Positions 5,276 to 8,854 of a stretch of DNA of 8,854 nucleotides are shown here, piece after piece. The notes below the pieces were generated by a model. That model was given only the letters and a program-made list of their open reading frames with translations. It did not search any database and was not told the DNA's origin. A program made the translations under genes and the position numbers. Origin of the DNA: Thermoleophilia bacterium. Lineage in GTDB: Bacteria; Actinomycetota; Thermoleophilia; Gaiellales; SKUG01. The stretch covers positions 10,486-19,339 of the forward strand of contig JAGQUL010000182.1 of NCBI GenBank assembly GCA_020438525.1, written 5' to 3'. The stretch's first letter is position 1; each line of letters opens with the position of its first letter.

Positions 5276-6868
5276 GTGAAGCTGCAGATTCGAGGCGCAC
5301 TCGCCGCCGTAGTCATCGTCGGAGCCGCCGTGCTCGCCGCCGCGTGCGGCGGGTCTGATTCGGGCTCCACCAAGGCCGCCAAGAGCGCGGCAGCACTCGA
5401 CTTCGTCCCCAAGGACGCGCTCGGGTACGTGACCTTCGACACCGATTTCGGTGGTGACAACTGGACCAAGGCGTCCGAGCTCGCCACGGCGATCAAGCCC
5501 GACCTCAAGTCGGTCGAGGACCAGATCGTCGAGTCCGCGACGAGCGACGACTCGGACGTGGACTGGAAGAAGGACGTCGAGCCGTGGCTTGGCGAGAACG
5601 CCGGCGCAGCGCTGCTCGACATGAAGGCGGACGGTGGAGCCGACGCCTTCATCTGGGTCGAGGTGAAGGATCGCAGCGCGCTCGAGAGCTTCGCGAAGGA
5701 CCAAGGGGGCAAGAAGGGCGACAAGGTCGGCGACTTCACCGTCTGGACCAACAAGGACGACAGCTCGGTGGTCGGCGTGAGCGACGACCTCGCGATCCTG
5801 ACCGACGACACCGCCACGCTGAAGAAGGTCGTCGAGTACGACGGTGACTCGATCAAGGACGTCGACGGCGTGTCCGACGCGATCGACGGCGTCGATGGCG
5901 ACGCGCTTGCCACGTTCGTGGTCAGCGGCGACGGCGTGCGTGCGGCCGCGAAGGACAACGAGCAGCTCAAGGGCGTCGCCGAGGCCGACCAGCTCAAGGA
6001 CTTCGACGCGCTCGCCGCGTCGGTGTCCGCGCAGGACGACGGCTTCCGCATCGAAGGCATGGAGGTGTCGGCGAGCGAGGGCACTGCCGAGAACGTCGAC
6101 CACCCGATCTTCAACGACCTGCCGGCGAGCACGGTGCTTGCCGTGGGCGGCTACAACCTCGGCGGCGTGGTCGATTCGGCGCTCGAGTCGTTCGGCAAGG
6201 ACAACGCGCAGGTGCAGCAGGGCGTCGGAGCGATCAGCGCGGTGCTCGGCGTGGACACGAAGGACCTGGCCAAGGCGCTCGACGGCGAGTTCGCGCTGGC
6301 GCTCAGCGCCGACGACCAGGGCCTCGGTGCCGTGGTCGGCAGCGCCGCCGGTGCGGCGATGGGTGGCGGCGGCCTCTCGGGCGTGGACCCGGCCGGGGTG
6401 CTCAAGGCAGGTACGCTGCTGCTCGCGTTCGAGGAGACCGGAACGACCGGCGAGACGCTCGGCAAGATCGGCGGCTCGGCGGGTGCGCTGACCGGAACGC
6501 CCGCGGCCCCCAAGACGGGAACCGCCGGCGACTTCAAGACCTCCACGATGAACGTGCAGGGCCTGCCAGTGACCATGGCGATGTCCGACGACGTTGCGGC
6601 GGTCTCGCTCGGCCTCGACGTGTTCAGCACGTGGGGCGACGACACGCTCGCCGACTACGCGCCGTTCAAGGACGCGTGGAGCGCCGCGGACGCGCCGGAC
6701 AAGTCGGTCAGCACGATGTGGCTCGACACCGGTCGCATCGCGAAGCTCGCCGGCCTGACGGGCAGCGACAAGGCCCAGCTCGGCGGCATGGTCGGCTGGA
6801 GCAAGGACGACGGCAAGAAGTACGAGTTCGGCGCCTTCCTCCACATCACGGACGGATCGAAGTCCTGA
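5276..6868 (+). CDS. DUF3352-type lipoprotein
   Basis: A 530-residue protein with a lipoprotein signal: positively charged start (MKLQIR), hydrophobic stretch 8-20, and lipobox LAAAC with the lipidated cysteine at 24, followed by a GGSDSGS linker. The mature part resembles the DUF3352 family: a first lobe opening with FVPKDALGYVTFD (43-55) and FIWVEVKDRSALESFA (125-140), and a second beginning FNDLPASTVLAVGGYN (279-294). A third related block is STMWLDTGRIAKL (479-491). The protein is notably acidic and Asp-rich (for example 90-101 and 190-210) and has no cysteine other than Cys24. It should be anchored on the outer face of the cytoplasmic membrane; the family's function is unknown. It has its own promoter and a hairpin-bearing leader. 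The start is GTG, set by the ribosome binding site. A diverged relative follows after 51 bases. Confidence 0.88.
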   Translation: MKLQIRGALAAVVIVGAAVLAAACGGSDSGSTKAAKSAAALDFVPKDALGYVTFDTDFGGDNWTKASELATAIKPDLKSVEDQIVESATSDDSDVDWKKDVEPWLGENAGAALLDMKADGGADAFIWVEVKDRSALESFAKDQGGKKGDKVGDFTVWTNKDDSSVVGVSDDLAILTDDTATLKKVVEYDGDSIKDVDGVSDAIDGVDGDALATFVVSGDGVRAAAKDNEQLKGVAEADQLKDFDALAASVSAQDDGFRIEGMEVSASEGTAENVDHPIFNDLPASTVLAVGGYNLGGVVDSALESFGKDNAQVQQGVGAISAVLGVDTKDLAKALDGEFALALSADDQGLGAVVGSAAGAAMGGGGLSGVDPAGVLKAGTLLLAFEETGTTGETLGKIGGSAGALTGTPAAPKTGTAGDFKTSTMNVQGLPVTMAMSDDVAAVSLGLDVFSTWGDDTLADYAPFKDAWSAADAPDKSVSTMWLDTGRIAKLAGLTGSDKAQLGGMVGWSKDDGKKYEFGAFLHITDGSKS

Positions 6869-6904
6869 TCGACTGATTGCGACGCGGGGCGGATGCGGTG
6901 CCGG

Positions 6905-6910
6905 TACACT
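6905..6910 (+). promoter_or_regulatory. -10 box for a leaderless second lipoprotein transcript
   Basis: TACACT ends 9 bases before the GTG at 6920, with no ribosome binding site between them. The spacing matches that in front of gpsA and is the main reason for choosing GTG 6920 over the ATG at 6893, which lies upstream of the box. Confidence 0.5.
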
Positions 6911-6919
6911 CCGGCGACC

Positions 6920-8533
6920 GTGTCCGCCCCGTCGTCGTCTATCAGCATCCCCCTGCGGATGGAGCCCCGTGCCGGTCTAGGTTGGCACCGAGTCCTCATC
7001 CGTTCGTTCGCCGTACTGGCGATCGGGTTCACGATCGCCGGATGCGCGGCACCGGGCGCGAGCCGGCTCGAGCGGGCACCGTCCGGGATGCCGCCATCGC
7101 TGAAGCACCTCACCGCAGATGTGCTGGGATTCACGCTGTATGACGCGCGGCTGCAGCAGGGCGACGACGACCTCGACGCGGCGCAGCAGCTGGCGGCGCG
7201 GCGCGGGGCGGCCGTGCTTGCGGTGCTCGGGACCGCGCCCGACCGGCGCGCGTGGATCGGCGACCACGCCGGGATCGCGATCCGGCAGCTGCCGAGCCCG
7301 GATGAGCGGGGCGACGTGCCGGATGCGCGGCTCGTGTTCGCGGACGTGCGCAGTCGCGCGCGGCTGGAGGAGTGGCTCAAGAGCGGCGGCTGGGAGCGGT
7401 CGAGCGACGACCTGCCGGCGGTGAACGGTGACGAGGGCGCGCTCTGGACGACGGCCGGTGACACGGCTCGGTGCGTCGACGACTTTCCGGCGGGCGACGA
7501 GGATCGGGAGCGTGCGACGTGCGATGCGGGCGGCGCGGCGGCCGTGTTTGACGACGCCGTCTACGTGTCGGATTCCCGGGAGGGGCTTGAGCAGTTCCTC
7601 AAGGCGGCGGATGCGTACGCGGTGCCCGAGCGCAAGGCGATGCGCGAGTACGCGGCCGAGGCCGCGAAGAAGTCGCCGATGGCGGCGGTGTTCCGTTTCG
7701 ACCTGATCCGCACGCAGGTGCGTCGTCCGTTCCAGGACGACCCGGCCACGCTCGAGCTGGCGCGCTGGTTCACCGACTCGGCGGTGCTGATCGCGTTCCG
7801 TGACGGCTGGGCCGGCGTGACGGGCGGAGGCGCGAAGCAGTCACAGGCAGTGCGCGTGATCGGCAACGTGGAGTGGGTCCCCGACCTGGCGCCGGACATC
7901 GACTGGGGCACGGCGCAGGCGAGCCTGCTCGACGATGTCGCGAGCCCCGCGACGGTCGCGGTCTCGCTTGACGGGATCGGCCAGCACCTCACCGAGCTCG
8001 TCACCGGCATCACACGCCGCAACGGCCAGTACGCCACCGACCAGGACGTGCCCGCCGACGACGACCCCGTCGATCTGCAGCCGGTGCTCGACCAGCTCGA
8101 CGGGCAGGCGGCCGTGGGCTGGGGCGACGGGCAGTTCGAGGTGTACTCGCGCGGCGACGGCGCTGCACTCCTCGACGTGCACGAGGCGGCGTGCAAGGCA
8201 GGCGCTCCGGTCGAAGTGACTGCGTCCTCCGATTTGATGATCCATGGGCCCGCATCACCATCATGTGGTTCGCGATCGGCGAAGGTTGTTCTCAGGCGCA
8301 AAGCCGTTCCCGCGACTTCCGATCTTTCCCGTGACGCTTCGATCAAGCTCGCCGGAAAGCCGCCGCGCGCGCCGATCATGTGGATCTGGTCGCGCTCGAT
8401 CGCCGGCTGTACCGGTCCCGCCGCCGGCTGGGTGACGTTCGACGGCACGGGCGAGATGACATTCGCCGCGCACGTGTCGCTCGACGGCGGCACCGGCGAG
8501 TGTGACCCAGCCTTGCTGCTCCCCGACGCCTGA
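6920..8533 (+). CDS. Diverged DUF3352-like lipoprotein with six extra cysteines
   Basis: A 537-residue protein with an unusually long N-region (about 28 residues, ending HRVLIRS), a hydrophobic core (29-39) and lipobox IAGC with Cys42. It appears to be a distant paralogue of the preceding lipoprotein. Matching blocks occur in the same order: FADVRSRARLEEWLK (140-154), AVFDDAVYVSDSREGLEQFL (208-227), PATVAVSLDGIGQHLTELV (343-361), DLQPVLDQLDGQAAVGWG (385-402) and IMWIWSRSIAG (486-496). Unlike its neighbour it has six cysteines in the mature part (185, 201, 425, 449, 497, 528), an even number that could form disulfides outside the cell. The start is uncertain: ATG 6893 and ATG 6959 are in frame, and the last would give a more usual signal length. 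Codon use becomes markedly less G/C-rich at third positions around 8218-8360. Function is unknown; membership of DUF3352 is by resemblance to the neighbour only. Confidence 0.8.
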   Translation: MSAPSSSISIPLRMEPRAGLGWHRVLIRSFAVLAIGFTIAGCAAPGASRLERAPSGMPPSLKHLTADVLGFTLYDARLQQGDDDLDAAQQLAARRGAAVLAVLGTAPDRRAWIGDHAGIAIRQLPSPDERGDVPDARLVFADVRSRARLEEWLKSGGWERSSDDLPAVNGDEGALWTTAGDTARCVDDFPAGDEDRERATCDAGGAAAVFDDAVYVSDSREGLEQFLKAADAYAVPERKAMREYAAEAAKKSPMAAVFRFDLIRTQVRRPFQDDPATLELARWFTDSAVLIAFRDGWAGVTGGGAKQSQAVRVIGNVEWVPDLAPDIDWGTAQASLLDDVASPATVAVSLDGIGQHLTELVTGITRRNGQYATDQDVPADDDPVDLQPVLDQLDGQAAVGWGDGQFEVYSRGDGAALLDVHEAACKAGAPVEVTASSDLMIHGPASPSCGSRSAKVVLRRKAVPATSDLSRDASIKLAGKPPRAPIMWIWSRSIAGCTGPAAGWVTFDGTGEMTFAAHVSLDGGTGECDPALLLPDA

Positions 8534-8562
8534 CCGCGCGCGCCAATTCCGCCTCCGCCGCA

Positions 8563-8587
8563 CCGATTTTCGTGCGATCGAGTGCAG
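8563..8587 (+). repeat. Inverted repeat, left copy
   Basis: It reads CCGATTTTCGTGCGATCG followed by AGTGCAG. It matches the reverse complement of 8809-8833 at 24 of 25 positions; similarity continues inward at lower quality through a CACCC-rich stretch. The pair encloses about 220 bases. Confidence 0.85.
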
Positions 8588-8613
8588 CGCACCCACCCCG
8601 CACACCCCCCCCA

Positions 8614-8631
8614 CCGATTTTTGTGCGATCG
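8614..8631 (+). repeat. Direct copy of the same element
   Basis: CCGATTTTTGTGCGATCG, 51 bases downstream of the left copy, in the same orientation and differing at one base. The shared block extends two bases upstream (CA). Unlike the outer copies it lacks the AGTGCAG tail. Confidence 0.85.
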
Positions 8632-8669
8632 CCGGTCACGTCATCGGCCCGCCGAGCCTGACCCGCCCA

Positions 8670-8813
8670 GGACCGGTTCGACTGACGGTCACTGGGCGGC
8701 AGTCAATCGAACCAGTTCGGAGTGAGAGGTCTGGGCGATTGGGACTGGTTCGAGCAACTGTTGCGGGGCGGCAGTCAATCGAAACAGTTCGGGGTGCGGG
8801 CGGGTGGGCTGCA
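8670..8813 (+). repeat. Two diverged 72-bp tandem units with inverted sub-motifs
   Basis: Units 8670-8741 and 8742-8813 align at an exact offset of 72. The best-kept part is GGGCGGCAGTCAATCGAA and what follows (8694-8724 and 8766-8796, 29 of 31 identical). Each unit carries the motif ACTGGTTCGA and, 35 bases later, its reverse complement. Plus-strand starts are 8672 (ACCGGTTCGA), 8707 (TCGAACCAGT), 8744 (ACTGGTTCGA) and 8779 (TCGAAACAGT). The first unit can fold into a long hairpin, with 13 of 15 positions matching between 8672-8686 and 8702-8716. Confidence 0.8.
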
Positions 8814-8833
8814 CTCGATCGCACAAAAATCGG
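8809..8833 (-). repeat. Inverted repeat, right copy
   Basis: On the minus strand it reads CCGATTTTTGTGCGATCG then AGTGCAG. The 18-base core is identical to the middle copy, while the tail is shared with the left copy, so the three are clearly one family. Confidence 0.85.
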
Positions 8834-8854
8834 CTCTTCGCGGATTTGCGGGGT

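Larger units (their letters stand above)
8534..8854. other. Non-coding, repeat-built intergenic region
   Basis: This stretch holds no believable gene. Open frames here (for example minus strand 8636-8824) merely translate the repeats and show the same SIDCRP peptide twice. It contains three copies of an 18-base element, two facing right and one facing left, and between them a 72-bp tandem duplication. A transcript from the lipoprotein gene could fold strongly here, so the region may also act as that gene's 3' end, although no T-tract terminator is visible. Confidence 0.75.

Noticed and set aside
3722..6844. A 1040-codon open frame on the minus strand
   Set aside because: It lies across the 3' part of der, gpsA and the first lipoprotein gene. 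Very GC-rich genes often leave one antisense frame open; the translation is Arg/His/Val-rich without domains, while the plus strand gives clear families.
8707..8720. LexA/SOS box resemblance, GAACCAGTTC
   Set aside because: The actinobacterial SOS box is GAAC-N4-GTTC. Here the half-sites are two bases apart, the second unit breaks the half-site (GAAACAGTTC), and no gene start follows within the window.
8744..8760. GGTTCGA as a tRNA T-loop
   Set aside because: The flanking bases do not form a 5-bp T-stem, and no anticodon arm or acceptor stem can be drawn on either strand.
8672..8816. CRISPR array
   Set aside because: Repeats of about 30 bases occur only twice in direct orientation, the intervening sequence is itself duplicated, and no cas gene is present.
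8636..8824. A 62-codon open frame on the minus strand with repeated SIDCRP
   Set aside because: The peptide repeat is just the translation of the 72-bp DNA duplication; there is no ribosome binding site.

Overview
The window is uniformly GC-rich DNA with strong G/C bias at third codon positions. Promoter-like TANNNT hexamers sit 7-9 bases before several start codons, and Der, GpsA and two DUF3352-type lipoproteins lie close together. This fits an actinobacterium (Actinomycetota). The DUF3352-type lipoprotein genes next to gpsA make class Thermoleophilia (Solirubrobacterales/Patulibacter-like) my best guess, but that placement is inference and no marker gene here proves it.

Layout. At the left edge (1-472, minus strand) is the 5' part of a glycine-rich membrane protein gene that runs out of the window. 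A 214-base divergent gap separates it from a plus-strand gene for an endonuclease/exonuclease/phosphatase (EEP) family hydrolase (687-1991), whose catalytic domain follows a long low-complexity N-terminal region. Two abutting GC hairpins (2010-2057) close that unit. A small, unrecognised, all-helical protein follows (2116-2556) with a very good ribosome binding site. Then come two housekeeping genes: der (2612-4084), a two-GTPase-domain ribosome assembly factor, and gpsA (4121-5152), which makes glycerol-3-phosphate for phospholipids. Next are two lipoproteins: a clear DUF3352 member (5276-6868), and a diverged, cysteine-bearing relative (6920-8533). The last 321 bases are non-coding and built of repeats: three copies of a CCGATTTT(T/C)GTGCGATCG element, the outer two inverted and enclosing a 72-bp tandem duplication.

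How the parts fit. der and gpsA form a conserved pair, but plsY, which often lies near them in other bacteria, is absent between them. Each of der, gpsA and the two lipoprotein genes has its own plausible -10 box, so this looks like a row of separately promoted, partly leaderless genes rather than one tight operon. The two lipoproteins are probably exported to the outer face of the membrane; their function is unknown. The EEP hydrolase, the small helical protein, the edge membrane protein and the repeat cluster are the accessory, least explained parts. I see no tRNA, rRNA, CRISPR array, transposase or prophage gene.
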